DNA of 64,000 nt from Gemmobacter sp. (lineage in GTDB: Bacteria; Pseudomonadota; Alphaproteobacteria; Rhodobacterales; Rhodobacteraceae): assembly GCF_034676705.1 (NCBI RefSeq), contig NZ_JAUCBS010000002.1:382001-446000 (forward strand), given 5' to 3'. Below the pieces are notes generated by a model. The model ran no database searches. It was given only the letters and a program-made list of their open reading frames with translations, and was not told the DNA's origin. Within the stretch, counting starts at the first letter, position 1; every line of letters starts with the position of its first letter. The translations under genes and the position numbers were made by a program. Positions 52,357 to 63,329 of this stretch are shown one piece after another.

Positions 52357-53624
52357 ACCAGCCCCAGCGCGCGGTCGGAATCGGCCGGTGTCCACAGGTT
52401 GACGCCGCCCGAATTGCTGCGGGCGCGCTGCTGCTTGAACTCGGTGCGCGCCAGCTGATCGCGGTGAACCTCGTCGGGGCCATCGGCCAGCCGCAGCAGG
52501 CGGGCGGTGGCATAGGCGGCGGCCAGGCCGAAATCGTTGCTGGTGCCGCCGCCACCAAAGGCCTGGATCGCCCAGTCGATCACCTGGCAGGCCATGTTGG
52601 GCACCGCGATCTTGATCATGGCGATTTCCTGCTTGGCCGCCTTGTTGCCGACCGTATCCATCATATGCGCCGCCCGCAGCGTCAGCAGGCGGGATTGTTC
52701 GATCATGATGCGCGCCTGCGCCACCCGTTCGCGCGTGACGCCATTGTCGGAAATCGGCCCGCCAAAGGCGACGCGATCCTGCGCGCGCAGGCACATCTTG
52801 GACAGCGTGCGTTCCGCCAGCCCGATCAGCCGCATGCAATGGTGAATGCGCCCCGGCCCCAGACGGCCCTGCGCAATCTCGAACCCGCGCCCTTCGCCCA
52901 GCAGCATGTTGGCGGCCGGCACCCGGACATCCTTGAACACCACCTCGGCCGCGCGGTCGGGCACACCATAGAACCCGAACACCGGCAAGGACCGGCGCAC
53001 GGTCACGCCGGGGGTGTCCTTGGGCACCAGGATCATGCTCTGCTGGTGGTAGGTATCGGCGCCCGGATCGGTTTTCCCCATGAAGATCATGATCTTGCAA
53101 CGCGGATCGGTGGCGCCGGTGGTATACCACTTGTGCCCGTTGATCACGTAATCATCGCCATCCCGCCGGATCGAGCTTTCGATATTGCGCGCATCCGACG
53201 AGGCGACGGCGGGTTCCGTCATGGCGAACGACGACCGGATTTCCCCGGCCAGCAAGGGTTTCAGCCAGCGGTCCTGCTGGTCGGGCGTGCCATAGCGAAC
53301 CAGCACCTCCATGTTGCCGGTATCGGGGGCGGAACAGTTGAACACCTCGGGCGCCAGATGCGACCGGCCCATGATCTCGCACAGCGGCGCATATTCCACG
53401 TTGCTCAGGCCGGCGCCCATGTCGGAGTCGGGCAGGAACAGGTTCCACAACCCTTCGGCCCGTGCCCTTGCCTTCAGTTCCTCGACCACGGGCTGCACCT
53501 TCCACGGGCCCAGATCCTCGGATTCGCGGTAGAACCGGGCCTCGCTGGGGTAGATGTGATCCTCCATGAAGGTAAGCAACCGGGTTTCCAGCGCCAGCGT
53601 GCGGGCGGATTTGTCGGGAATCAT
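52353..53624 (-). CDS. Acyl-CoA dehydrogenase, ACAD10/11-LvaC type
   Basis: 423 aa. FAD enzyme with 'SSFAMTEPAVASSDARNIES', 'GHKWYTTGATDPRCKIMIFM' and 'QAFGGGGTSNDFGLAAAYAT'. Overall it fits the ACAD11-like group, whose substrate is long- or hydroxylated-chain. Divergent from a phosphotransferase-family gene that equals the other half of ACAD10/11; such pairs (LvaA/LvaC in Pseudomonas) convert 4-hydroxyacyl-CoA via a phosphorylated intermediate. Family is clear, pairing is inference. Confidence 0.92.
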   Translation of the reverse strand: MIPDKSARTLALETRLLTFMEDHIYPSEARFYRESEDLGPWKVQPVVEELKARARAEGLWNLFLPDSDMGAGLSNVEYAPLCEIMGRSHLAPEVFNCSAPDTGNMEVLVRYGTPDQQDRWLKPLLAGEIRSSFAMTEPAVASSDARNIESSIRRDGDDYVINGHKWYTTGATDPRCKIMIFMGKTDPGADTYHQQSMILVPKDTPGVTVRRSLPVFGFYGVPDRAAEVVFKDVRVPAANMLLGEGRGFEIAQGRLGPGRIHHCMRLIGLAERTLSKMCLRAQDRVAFGGPISDNGVTRERVAQARIMIEQSRLLTLRAAHMMDTVGNKAAKQEIAMIKIAVPNMACQVIDWAIQAFGGGGTSNDFGLAAAYATARLLRLADGPDEVHRDQLARTEFKQQRARSNSGGVNLWTPADSDRALGLV

Positions 53625-53686
53625 CCTGTCCTCCTCATCGGCCGTCCTCGGCGGCCTCGGGGCAACCTTTGGGCTTATGGATGATT

Positions 53687-53711
53687 TTGTAAAGCAATAT
53701 CGTCTAACGAT
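53687..53711. promoter_or_regulatory. GntR/FCD-type operator in the divergent promoter
   Basis: TCGTCTAACGA (53700-53710) fits the FCD-family consensus TNGTNNNACNA exactly inside the palindrome ATCGT-CTA-ACGAT (53699-53711). TTGTAAAGCAA at 53687-53697 is a one-mismatch second site. The GntR gene at 54818 is the likely ligand-controlled regulator. Confidence 0.7.
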
Positions 53712-53777
53712 TTTGATTGACGCTTGAAACCTGCAATGCCAACATCCCTTTCACACCGCCAGAGGAGGGAGGAGCCG

Positions 53778-54821
53778 ATGGCACCCGCAACCACCACAGA
53801 CCCGCTGGACGGGCAGATCGCGCCTGCCGCGCTGGAACGCTGGCTGGCGGATCATGTGCAGGGCTACCGCGGGCCGGCGGCGCTGTCGCGCTTTGCGGGC
53901 GGGCAGTCGAACCCCACCTTCCGGCTGGATGCCTCCTCGGGCAGCTATGTGCTGCGCCGCAAGCCCATCGGGGAAACCCTGCCCTCGGCCCATGCGGTGG
54001 ACCGCGAGTTTCGCGTGCTGTCGGCGCTGGCGGCCACCGATGTGCCGGTGCCGCGCGTCCATGCGCTGTGCCAGGATGCCGGGGTGGCGGGCAGCATGTT
54101 CTACGTGATGGATCTGGTGCCGGGGCGGCTGTTCTGGGTGCCGACGCTGCCCGATCTGACGGTGACGGAACGGCGGGGCATCTTCGCGTCGATGAACGAT
54201 GTGATCGCGGCCATCCACCGGCTGCGGCCGCAGGATGTGGGGCTGGCCGATTACGGCCGCCCCGGCGACTATCTGCAACGTCAGGTCAGCCGCTGGACCC
54301 GGCAATACCGCGCCGCCGAACTGGCCCCCATTCCCGCGATGGAATCGCTGATCGACTGGTTGCCCGCCAACCTGCCGGCCGAGGGCGAGGCGCGGCTGGT
54401 GCATGGCGATTACCGGCTGGACAATGTGCTGATCCACCCGACCGAGCCCCGGATCGTCGCCGTGCTGGACTGGGAACTGTCCACGCTGGGCGACCCGCGG
54501 GCGGATTTCGCCTATCACGCCATGACATGGCGGCTGGCCCCGCAACTGTTCCGCGGGCTGGAGGGCAGCGATTTCGCCGCGCTGGGGATCCCGTCCGAAA
54601 GCGACTATGTGGCGGATTACGTGCGCAAATCGGGGTTCGATCCGCGGCCGGACTGGAACTTCTTCCTTGTGCTCAGCATGTTCCGTATTGCGTCGATCCT
54701 ACAGGGAATCGCCCATCGCGCCGTCACCGGCACCGCGGCCAATGCCGATGCGGCCGAGGTGGGGGCCAAGGCGAAACCCATCGCGGAACGCGCGCTGCGC
54801 ATCATCGAGGGCAAGGGATGA
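53778..54821 (+). CDS. Phosphotransferase (APH-like) of ACAD10/11-LvaA type
   Basis: 347 aa kinase-like fold. 'LSRFAGGQSNPTFRLDASSG' is the nucleotide loop, 'YVLRRKPIGETLPSAHAVDR' carries the Lys, 'RLVHGDYRLDNVLIHP' the catalytic Asp, and 'AVLDWELSTLGDPRADFAYH' the metal-binding Asp. This is the ACAD11 N-terminal family, not a drug-resistance gene. It likely phosphorylates a 4-hydroxyacyl-CoA for the divergent dehydrogenase. GGAGG precedes the ATG; the stop overlaps the GntR start (ATGA). Confidence 0.88.
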   Translation: MAPATTTDPLDGQIAPAALERWLADHVQGYRGPAALSRFAGGQSNPTFRLDASSGSYVLRRKPIGETLPSAHAVDREFRVLSALAATDVPVPRVHALCQDAGVAGSMFYVMDLVPGRLFWVPTLPDLTVTERRGIFASMNDVIAAIHRLRPQDVGLADYGRPGDYLQRQVSRWTRQYRAAELAPIPAMESLIDWLPANLPAEGEARLVHGDYRLDNVLIHPTEPRIVAVLDWELSTLGDPRADFAYHAMTWRLAPQLFRGLEGSDFAALGIPSESDYVADYVRKSGFDPRPDWNFFLVLSMFRIASILQGIAHRAVTGTAANADAAEVGAKAKPIAERALRIIEGKG

Positions 54822-55483
54822 CCACCGACACCAGGGCCGATACGCCGCCTGCCCCCAGCACCTCGGAACGGATCGCGCGGGCGGTGGTGCGGGGCCTGTA
54901 CGAAGGCAGCTTCGTGCCCGGCCAGCGGCTGATCGAACCCGATCTGATGGCGCTGTATGGTGCCAGCCGCGGCGTGGTGCGCGAAGCGATCCGGCGGCTG
55001 GAGGCCGAGGGCGTGGTGGACGTGTTGCCCTATCGCGGCGCCCAGATCCGCCGCCTGACCGACCGCGAGGCGCGCGACGCGCTGATGGTGATCGAATATT
55101 GCACCGGCCTGGCCGCCCGCCTGGCCGCCGACCGCATCGACGAAGGCGAAAACCGCGCCATCTTTCAACGCGCCTTCGATGCGCTGCTGGACCATCAGGG
55201 GCAGGCTGAAAGCTTTGACCAGATCCGCGCACGCAACCGCTTTTACCGCGCCATCGCCAAGGTCTCGGGCAGCCGCGATCTGCAACGGTTCATTCCGACC
55301 GTGCAGGTCCATCTGCTGCGCAGCCGGTTCGCCTTGTCGGCCGAGGCGCGCTTTGCCGATTACCGCCGTATCGGCGAAGCAATCCTGACCCGCCAGCCCG
55401 ACGCGGCCGAAACCGCCTGCCGCGACCATATCCGCAAGACCGGCACGCTGCTGGCCGCCGGGGGGGTGGCGGCAACGGGCTAG
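54818..55483 (+). CDS. GntR-family (FCD) regulator of the acyl-CoA cluster
   Basis: 221 aa. Winged HTH: 'GQRLIEPDLMALYGASRGVV' and 'REAIRRLEAEGVVDVLPYRG'. The FCD domain is kept, but the usual metal His residues are changed (Tyr in 'RNRFYRAIAKVSG', Arg in 'ADYRRIGEAIL'); only the last His ('CRDHIRKTG') remains. Coupled to the kinase gene by ATGA, so it likely represses the divergent promoter with its TNGTNNNACNA site. Confidence 0.9.
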   Translation: MTTDTRADTPPAPSTSERIARAVVRGLYEGSFVPGQRLIEPDLMALYGASRGVVREAIRRLEAEGVVDVLPYRGAQIRRLTDREARDALMVIEYCTGLAARLAADRIDEGENRAIFQRAFDALLDHQGQAESFDQIRARNRFYRAIAKVSGSRDLQRFIPTVQVHLLRSRFALSAEARFADYRRIGEAILTRQPDAAETACRDHIRKTGTLLAAGGVAATG

Positions 55484-55519
55484 GCACCAGAACGATCTTG
55501 GCATCCAGGGGAGGGGACC

Positions 55520-56326
55520 ATGCCAGACACGACACCCGGCCAGTTCGGCCACCTGCTGATCGGCCAGGACCGGCTGTTCTACAGCGGCCTGATCGGCAAT
55601 TCCATGCGCATAAGGCGGCTGGGCGGCTTTGCCATCTATGTCAGCCCCGACGACGGGTTCGAGGTATCGGTCAACGGCGGGCCATGGCAACGGCGCGAGA
55701 TCGTGGCCCTGATGCCCTTTACCGAACACCGCCTGCGCGGCGACAGCAACCGCATGTTCGACGTGATGATCGAAAGCGAATCCGTCGCGCCCGACGATCT
55801 GGCCCAGCTGTTCGACCGCGCCAATTCCGCCGGCAGTTCTGCCCAGCTGGCCAGCCACCTGCGCCATGCCCACCGCGACCTGATGCAATCACGCGATGCC
55901 GGCGGGTTTTCGGCCCGGCAGTTCGACGAATATTTCCTGCAAACCCCGCTGCGCCCGCGCAGCATCGACGGCCGCATCGCCCGCATGCTGGGCAGCGACC
56001 CGGCAGACCCCGAGGCCGAAACCCCGCTGGCGTCCGATCTGGCGGCGGAACTGGGCCTGTCCACCTCGCGGTTTCTGCACCTGTTCAAGGCGAACACCGG
56101 CCTGCCCTTCCGGTCGCACCGCATGTGGAAACGCGCCCGGCGGTTCATGGACCATGCGGCAGCGGCCAGCAGCCTGACCGATGTGGCGCTGGATCTGGGC
56201 TACCCGGATTCCAGCCATTTCAGCCATTCGATCCGCCAGACCTATGGGTTGCAACCCCGGTCCATCCGCCGCGGGTCGCAGGGGTTGCGGGTGTTCAGCG
56301 GCGAGGGCTACAGCCTGTCGGCGTGA
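55520..56326 (+). CDS. AraC-family transcriptional regulator
   Basis: 268 aa. N-terminal cupin-like sensing part (~1-130), C-terminal double HTH from ~160: 'LASDLAAELGLSTSRFLHLF', 'SLTDVALDLGYPDSSHFSHS' and 'IRQTYGLQPRSIR'. Starts 36 bp after the GntR gene with GGGGAGGGGACC upstream. Probably controls part of the downstream catabolic genes. Confidence 0.9.
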   Translation: MPDTTPGQFGHLLIGQDRLFYSGLIGNSMRIRRLGGFAIYVSPDDGFEVSVNGGPWQRREIVALMPFTEHRLRGDSNRMFDVMIESESVAPDDLAQLFDRANSAGSSAQLASHLRHAHRDLMQSRDAGGFSARQFDEYFLQTPLRPRSIDGRIARMLGSDPADPEAETPLASDLAAELGLSTSRFLHLFKANTGLPFRSHRMWKRARRFMDHAAAASSLTDVALDLGYPDSSHFSHSIRQTYGLQPRSIRRGSQGLRVFSGEGYSLSA

Positions 56327-56346
56327 TCCTCGTGGCCGGCGGGGAA

Positions 56347-56367
56347 AGGGGGGCCGTCAGCCCCCCT
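56347..56367. terminator. Hairpin in the convergent gap between AraC gene and SDR
   Basis: 8-bp stem AGGGGGGC / GCCCCCCT (56347-56354 / 56360-56367) with a 5-nt loop. No T-run. Confidence 0.5.
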
Positions 56368-56390
56368 CTGCGCGCCAGGGCGCGCATTCA

Positions 56391-56421
56391 CCCCCCGAGG
56401 ATATTTGGGTCAAAGCGAAAG
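56391..56421 (-). repeat. Short dispersed intergenic repeat, copy 2
   Basis: Reverse complement reads CTTTCGCTTTGACCCAAATA then TCCTCGGGGGG, matching 7155-7185 with about three differences. Like copy 1 it sits at the 3' end of a gene. Confidence 0.6.
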
Positions 56422-56446
56422 CAGCAAGGCGGCAGGGGCGCGCCGG

Positions 56447-57214
56447 CTACCCCTTCAGGCCGCGTTGCAGCTTGGCCATGCCGCCAATCCAGCGGTCGTA
56501 ATCGCGCGCCTTGGCCTGCATGTAGTCCAGCACCTGGCCATGCGGCAGGATCAGGAAGCGCCCGGCCCGCAACCCCTCCAGCGTGGCCTGCGCCACATCG
56601 TCGGCGCCCAGAACCCCGTCCAGCCGTTCCGCGCCCGAAGCGATGGAGCGCAGCATGTCGGTTTCCACCCCCTGCGGGCACAGCACGCTGACGCGGATGC
56701 CATCGTCCTTGTGGGTAAAGGCAAGGTTTTCGGCAAAGCCGATGGCCGCATGTTTGGTGGTGCCATAGGGCGCCGATCCGATCTGGTTCAGCAGCCCTGC
56801 CGCCGACACGGTGTGCAGGAACCGCCCGCCGCCCCGCGCCTTCATGCGCGGCACCAGCACGCGGGCGGCGCGGACATGGGCCATGACATTGACCTGCCAG
56901 GACAGATCCCACTGCGCATCGGTCGCCGCCGCCACATTGCCGTATTCCCCGAACGACAGCGCGACCCCGGCGTTGGAGCAGAACAGGTCGATGGGGCCTT
57001 CGGCCTCGACCGTGTCGATCATGGCTTCCAGCCCCGGGCCGGTCACATCCACCGCAAAGGCGCGCCCGCCGATCTGGTCGGCGACCGCCTGCGCCGCACG
57101 GGCGTTCAGGTCGGCCACCACCACCCGCGCACCTTCGGCGGCAAAGGCGCGCGCCAGTGCCGCGCCGATTCCGTTCCCCCCGCCGGTGACCACCACCGTT
57201 CCCCAATCCTTCAT
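56447..57214 (-). CDS. Short-chain dehydrogenase/reductase
   Basis: 255 aa. NAD(P) motif TGGGNGIG ('VVVTGGGNGIGAALARAF') and 'VVVADLNARAA' (Asp after strand 2 suggests NAD+). Catalytic Ser in 'HTVSAAGLLNQIG' and Tyr-x3-Lys in 'APYGTTKHAAIGF'. Its location between the AraC gene and the carboxylase operon suggests a beta-hydroxyacyl or ketone/alcohol step. The ATG at 57214 has AGGGGGGATAC upstream. Confidence 0.92.
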   Translation of the reverse strand: MKDWGTVVVTGGGNGIGAALARAFAAEGARVVVADLNARAAQAVADQIGGRAFAVDVTGPGLEAMIDTVEAEGPIDLFCSNAGVALSFGEYGNVAAATDAQWDLSWQVNVMAHVRAARVLVPRMKARGGGRFLHTVSAAGLLNQIGSAPYGTTKHAAIGFAENLAFTHKDDGIRVSVLCPQGVETDMLRSIASGAERLDGVLGADDVAQATLEGLRAGRFLILPHGQVLDYMQAKARDYDRWIGGMAKLQRGLKG

Positions 57215-57406
57215 CCGCCGTATCCCCCCTGGCTGTCCGGTCGGCGGCAGATTGACCGCCCGGCCCGGCAATGTCTTGCGCGAAATGGCTGGGAGCATCG
57301 GCGCATCGCAGCGAAATCACACAAGTCTGGCCCGGCCGCTTGGGGGTAGCGTCAGCCGGACGATGGCTCCCGGGGGCCACCCGGAACCGACCGCAGGGGG
57401 CAAGGA

Positions 57407-59020
57407 ATGGCACGGATCGAAAGCAGGCTATCGCCCAATGCAAAGGGGTTCCGGGACAATGCCGCGCGCATGCGGGCGCTGGTCGATCAGGCGGCCGAGA
57501 TTGCGCAGCGCGCCCACCACGCCTCGGCCGCGGCGCATGGCAGGTTTCAGGCCCGCGGCCAGTTGCTGCCCCGCGAACGGGTGGCGCTGCTGCTGGATCC
57601 GGGCACGCCGTTTCTGGAAATCGCCGCACTTGCCGGCTACCGGATGGACCGCGACGATCCCGACACATCGGTCCCGGGCGGCGGGCTGATTGCCGGGATC
57701 GGCGTGGTCTGCGGGCGGCGGGTGATGGTCTGCGCCTCGGACAGCGGGATTGCGGCGGGGGCGCTGCAACCCGGGGGATTGGACAAGCACCTGCGCGTGC
57801 AGCAGATCGCGATGGACAACAACCTGCCGTTCGTCCAGCTGGTCGAAAGCGCGGGCGCCAATCTGATGGCTTACCGGGTCGAGGATTTCGTGCGGGGCGG
57901 CGGGCTGTTCCGCAACCTTGCGCGCATGTCGGCGCGCGGGCTGCCGGTGATCACCGTCACCCATGGCAGCTCCACCGCCGGGGGCGCCTATCAGACCGGG
58001 CTGTCGGACCATATCGTCATGGTGCGCGGCCGCACCCGCGCGTTCCTGGCCGGCCCGCCGCTGCTGAAGGCCGCCACCGGCGAGATTGCCACCGAGGAGG
58101 AACTGGGCGGGGCGGAAATGCACACCGGCATTTCCGGCCTGGGCGATTACCTGGCCGAGGATGACCGCCACGCCATCGGCATCGCCCGCGAGATCATTGC
58201 GCGCATCGAATGGACCGTGCCCACCGAGACGCGCCCCTTTGCCCCGCCCGCCCATGACCCGGCCGAGATGCTGGGCATCATGCCGCCCGATTACCGCACG
58301 CCGGTGGACATGCACGAGGTGATCGCCCGCATCGTCGACGGTTCCGACTTCACCGATTTCGGCGAACGCTACGGAACCGCCACCATCTGCGGCACCGGGA
58401 TGATCGAGGGCTGGCCGCTGGGCATCGTCACCAACAACGGCCCCATAGACGAGGCGGGCGCCGCCAAGGCCACGCATTTCATCCAGTCCTGCTGCCAGAC
58501 ACGGACGCCGATCCTGTATCTGAACAACACCACCGGCTTCATGGTGGGCAAGCGCTATGAGGAAGCGGGGATCATCAAGCACGGCTCCAAGATGATCCAG
58601 GCGGTCAGCAACGCCACCGTGCCGCAGTTCACCATCTTCTGCGGCGCGTCGTTCGGGGCGGGCAACTACGGCATGTGCGGGCGCGGCTTCGATCCGCGGT
58701 TCTGTTTCAGCTGGCCCAATGCCCGCACCGCCGTGATGGGGGGCGAACAGGCCGCCGGCACCATGCGCGTGATCCAGGAAGCGCGCGCCGAACGGCTGGG
58801 CGAGGCGCTGGACGAAACGGCGGTGCAGGCGACCAGCCGCCAGATCATCGACACGTTCGACCGCCAGATGGATGCGTTCCATACCTCGGCCCGGCTGCTG
58901 GACGATGGCGTGATCGACCCGCGCGACACCCGCGCCATCCTGGCGCTGATCATGCGGATCACGCGCGAGGCGGCCGCCGCCACCCCCGCCCCCATCCAGT
59001 TCGCCGTGGCGCGGCCCTGA
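57407..59020 (+). CDS. Acyl-CoA carboxylase beta (carboxyltransferase) subunit
   Basis: 537 aa, MccB/AtuC family. It moves CO2 from carboxybiotin to an acyl-CoA. N-half 'PFVQLVESAGANLMAYRVED' and 'HGSSTAGGAYQTGLSDHIVM', C-half 'YLNNTTGFMVGKRYEEAGII' and 'CGASFGAGNYGMCGRGFDPR' are the CoA/biotin-binding blocks. Closest by pattern to methylcrotonyl- or geranyl-CoA carboxylase rather than propionyl-CoA. First gene of a unit extending to 63275. GGGGGCAAGGA precedes the ATG. Confidence 0.93.
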   Translation: MARIESRLSPNAKGFRDNAARMRALVDQAAEIAQRAHHASAAAHGRFQARGQLLPRERVALLLDPGTPFLEIAALAGYRMDRDDPDTSVPGGGLIAGIGVVCGRRVMVCASDSGIAAGALQPGGLDKHLRVQQIAMDNNLPFVQLVESAGANLMAYRVEDFVRGGGLFRNLARMSARGLPVITVTHGSSTAGGAYQTGLSDHIVMVRGRTRAFLAGPPLLKAATGEIATEEELGGAEMHTGISGLGDYLAEDDRHAIGIAREIIARIEWTVPTETRPFAPPAHDPAEMLGIMPPDYRTPVDMHEVIARIVDGSDFTDFGERYGTATICGTGMIEGWPLGIVTNNGPIDEAGAAKATHFIQSCCQTRTPILYLNNTTGFMVGKRYEEAGIIKHGSKMIQAVSNATVPQFTIFCGASFGAGNYGMCGRGFDPRFCFSWPNARTAVMGGEQAAGTMRVIQEARAERLGEALDETAVQATSRQIIDTFDRQMDAFHTSARLLDDGVIDPRDTRAILALIMRITREAAAATPAPIQFAVARP

Positions 59021-59052
59021 CCATGCCCGACCGTCCCGCGCAGGAGTTTGCC

Positions 59053-60989
<1,937 letters not shown>

Positions 60990-60993
<4 letters not shown>

Positions 60994-61760
60994 GCGACAG
61001 CGTGCTTTACGACCGGCGCGGTCCTGCCGCCTGGATCACCCTGAACCGCCCAGACAAGCGCAATGCCATCAACAACGACCTGCTGGCCGGCATATCCGCC
61101 GGCCTTGACCGGGCCGAGGCCGAGGGCGCCCGCGTGGTGGTGCTGACCGGCGCCGGGGATCGCGCGTTCTGCGCGGGCGGCGATCTGCAACCGGGCGGCG
61201 GGTTCAACTTTGACTTCGCCCAGCCGCAGACCGCCTATGGCAGCCTGCTGCGCCGCGCCGTCGCCTGCCCGCTGCCGATCATCGCGGCGGTCAACGGGCA
61301 TTGTCTGGCAGGGGGCATGGGCTTTCTGGCCATGGCCGACCTGGCCGTGACGGTTGACGACGCGAAATTCGGCCTGCCCGAGGTCAAGATCGGCCTGTTT
61401 CCCTTTCAGGTGCTGGCGCTGCTGAAATCGCTGATGGCGCCGCGCGTGTTGCGCGAAATGTGCCTGACCGGCGCGATGTATGATGCAGGCTTTGCCAAGG
61501 CCGAAGGGCTGGTCAACCGCGTGGTCCCGCGCGCGGAATTCCTGGCGACGGTGGAGGGGCTGGTGGCGCAGCTGGCCGCCACATCCCCCACCGCCACCCG
61601 GCGGGGCAAATATGCCCTGCGCGCGCTGGACAGCATGGGCTTTGACGCCGCCATCGCCTTTGCCGAAAGTCAGCTGGGCCTGACCACGCTGACAGGCGAC
61701 GCGCGCGAGGGGCTGGCCTCGTTCAACGAGAAACGCCCGACGGCGTTCCGGGGGGACTAG
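60990..61760 (+). CDS. Enoyl-CoA hydratase/isomerase
   Basis: 256 aa crotonase fold. 'RAFCAGGDLQPGG' is the oxyanion block and 'NGHCLAGGMGFLAMADLAVT' the second CoA block. The place of the first catalytic Glu (often 'GGG.E') is Met ('GGMGF'), while 'EVKIGLFPF' keeps the second region. This resembles methylglutaconyl- or isohexenylglutaconyl-CoA hydratases. Overlaps the carboxylase by 4 bp, consistent with hydration of the carboxylated product. Confidence 0.9.
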
Positions 61761-62384
61761 ATGATTGAACTGTGGCATTGCGAACGGTCGCGGTCGTTCC
61801 GCGCGCTGTGGGCGCTGGAGGAAATGGGGCTACCCTACAAGCTGCACCTGATGACCTTTCCGCCTCGCGTCCACCACAAGGACTATCTGGCGCTGAACCC
61901 GCTGGGCACCATTCCGCTGCTGATCGACGGTGACCAGCGCCTGACCGAATCCGCCGCGATCCCGCAGTATCTGGCCACCCGATACGGCCCCAGCCCGCTG
62001 GCCGTGGCACCGGACGAACCCGACTATGGCGCCTATCTGAACTGGCTGCATCATGGCGAGGCGACGCTGACCTTTCCCCAGACGATCTGGCTGCGCTATG
62101 TGCTGTTCGACCCCGACCAGACCCATGCCCAGGTCGGCGAGGATTACCGGATCTGGTTCCTGAAACGGCTGAAGATGCTGGAGGCCACCCTGTCCGACGG
62201 GCGGGAATTCCTGGTGGCCGGGCGGTTCACCATGGCCGACATCGTGGTGTCCTATGCCATCCAGCTGGCCGCCGTGCTGAAGGCCCGCGACGAGATCGCC
62301 CCCCCTGTCATCGCCTGGTCCGACCGGCTGACCACGCGCCCCGCCTGGCAACGCGCGCGGGCGGCGTCCGTCCCCGGCGGCTGA
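61761..62384 (+). CDS. Glutathione S-transferase family protein
   Basis: 207 aa. N-terminal thioredoxin fold 'HCERSRSFRALWALEEMGLP', 'NPLGTIPLLI' and 'LTESAAIPQYLA' (Ser contacting glutathione). C-terminal helical domain with 'FTMADIVVSYAI', the GST folding motif. It starts directly after the hydratase stop. Substrate unknown; a role in the local pathway is suggested by position only. Confidence 0.93.
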   Translation: MIELWHCERSRSFRALWALEEMGLPYKLHLMTFPPRVHHKDYLALNPLGTIPLLIDGDQRLTESAAIPQYLATRYGPSPLAVAPDEPDYGAYLNWLHHGEATLTFPQTIWLRYVLFDPDQTHAQVGEDYRIWFLKRLKMLEATLSDGREFLVAGRFTMADIVVSYAIQLAAVLKARDEIAPPVIAWSDRLTTRPAWQRARAASVPGG

Positions 62385-62402
62385 TCCCCGAAAGGAATGC
62401 CC

Positions 62403-63275
62403 ATGTCCAAGGTTCTTGTCACCTGCTCGCTGAATGGCGTGCTGACCGATCCGCGCCAGCACAACGTGCCGGTCACCCCCGCCGAAATGGCGGCCGAGGC
62501 ACGGCGCGCCTGGGATGCGGGCGCCAGCATCATGCATATTCACCTGCGCGACCAGTCGGCGCAGGGCGGCAACCTGCCCAGCTGGGACATCGGACTATCG
62601 CGCGAGGTGCAGGCGGCCATCCGCGACGCCTGCCCCGGCGTCATCATCAACCATACCACCGGCGTGGTCGGCCCCGGCTACAGCCAAGCGCTGGACATCG
62701 TGCGCGCCACCGCACCGGAAATGGCGGCCTGCAATGCGGGCACGCTGAACTATCTGAAAACCCGCAAGGACGGCAGCTGGGCCTGGCCGCCCATGGTGTT
62801 CGACAACCCGGTCGAAAAGGTGCAGGAATTCATCGACGCCATCACCTCGGTCGGCGCCATCCCGGAATTCGAATGCTTCGATACCGGGATCGTGCGGTCC
62901 GTCGGCATGTTCCGGCAGGCGGGCATGTTCACCGGCGCGCCGCAGATGAACTTCGTGATGGGCGTGGCATCGGGCATGCCCTGCCGGGCCGACCTGCTGC
63001 CGATCCTGTGCGATCTGGCCCCGGATGACGCGCGCTGGCAGGTCACCGCGATTGGGCGGGCCGAGATCTGGGCCACCCACCGCGCCTGCGCCGAGCTGGG
63101 CGGCCATCTGCGCACGGGGCTGGAGGATACGTTCTACCTCGCCTCGGGGGAAAAGGTCACCTCGAACGGGCAGCTGATCGACGAGATCGTCGGCATCGCC
63201 CGCGATGCCGGCCGCGAACCGGCCACGGCGGCCGAGGCGCGGGCGATCCTGGGATTGCCCGCCACCCGGGCATGA
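62403..63275 (+). CDS. BKACE-family beta-keto acid cleavage enzyme
   Basis: 290 aa TIM barrel (DUF849). 'VTCSLNGVLTDPRQHNVPVT', 'AGASIMHIHLRDQ' (zinc His pair H-x-H) and 'VIINHTTGVVG' are family blocks, with 'FECFDTGIV' downstream. BKACEs cleave a beta-keto acid with acetyl-CoA, giving acetoacetate and a new CoA ester; the substrate varies. Here it would act on a 3-keto acid. The second ATG (62403) is chosen because AAAGGA abuts the first. Confidence 0.94.
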   Translation: MSKVLVTCSLNGVLTDPRQHNVPVTPAEMAAEARRAWDAGASIMHIHLRDQSAQGGNLPSWDIGLSREVQAAIRDACPGVIINHTTGVVGPGYSQALDIVRATAPEMAACNAGTLNYLKTRKDGSWAWPPMVFDNPVEKVQEFIDAITSVGAIPEFECFDTGIVRSVGMFRQAGMFTGAPQMNFVMGVASGMPCRADLLPILCDLAPDDARWQVTAIGRAEIWATHRACAELGGHLRTGLEDTFYLASGEKVTSNGQLIDEIVGIARDAGREPATAAEARAILGLPATRA

Positions 63276-63286
63276 CCGGCACCGCC

Positions 63287-63311
63287 CAGGGTGGGGTTCA
63301 ACCCCACCCTG
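63287..63311. terminator. Perfect 12-bp hairpin between convergent genes
   Basis: Stem 63287-63298 / 63300-63311 with almost no loop, between the BKACE and dehydrogenase 3' ends. Likely a bidirectional terminator; no T-run. Confidence 0.55.
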
Positions 63312-63329
63312 CCGGCCGCATGGCGCGGC

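Noticed and set aside
53778..54821. Aminoglycoside resistance kinase
   Set aside because: The sequence and the divergent ACAD partner fit the ACAD10/11-LvaA group, not drug resistance.
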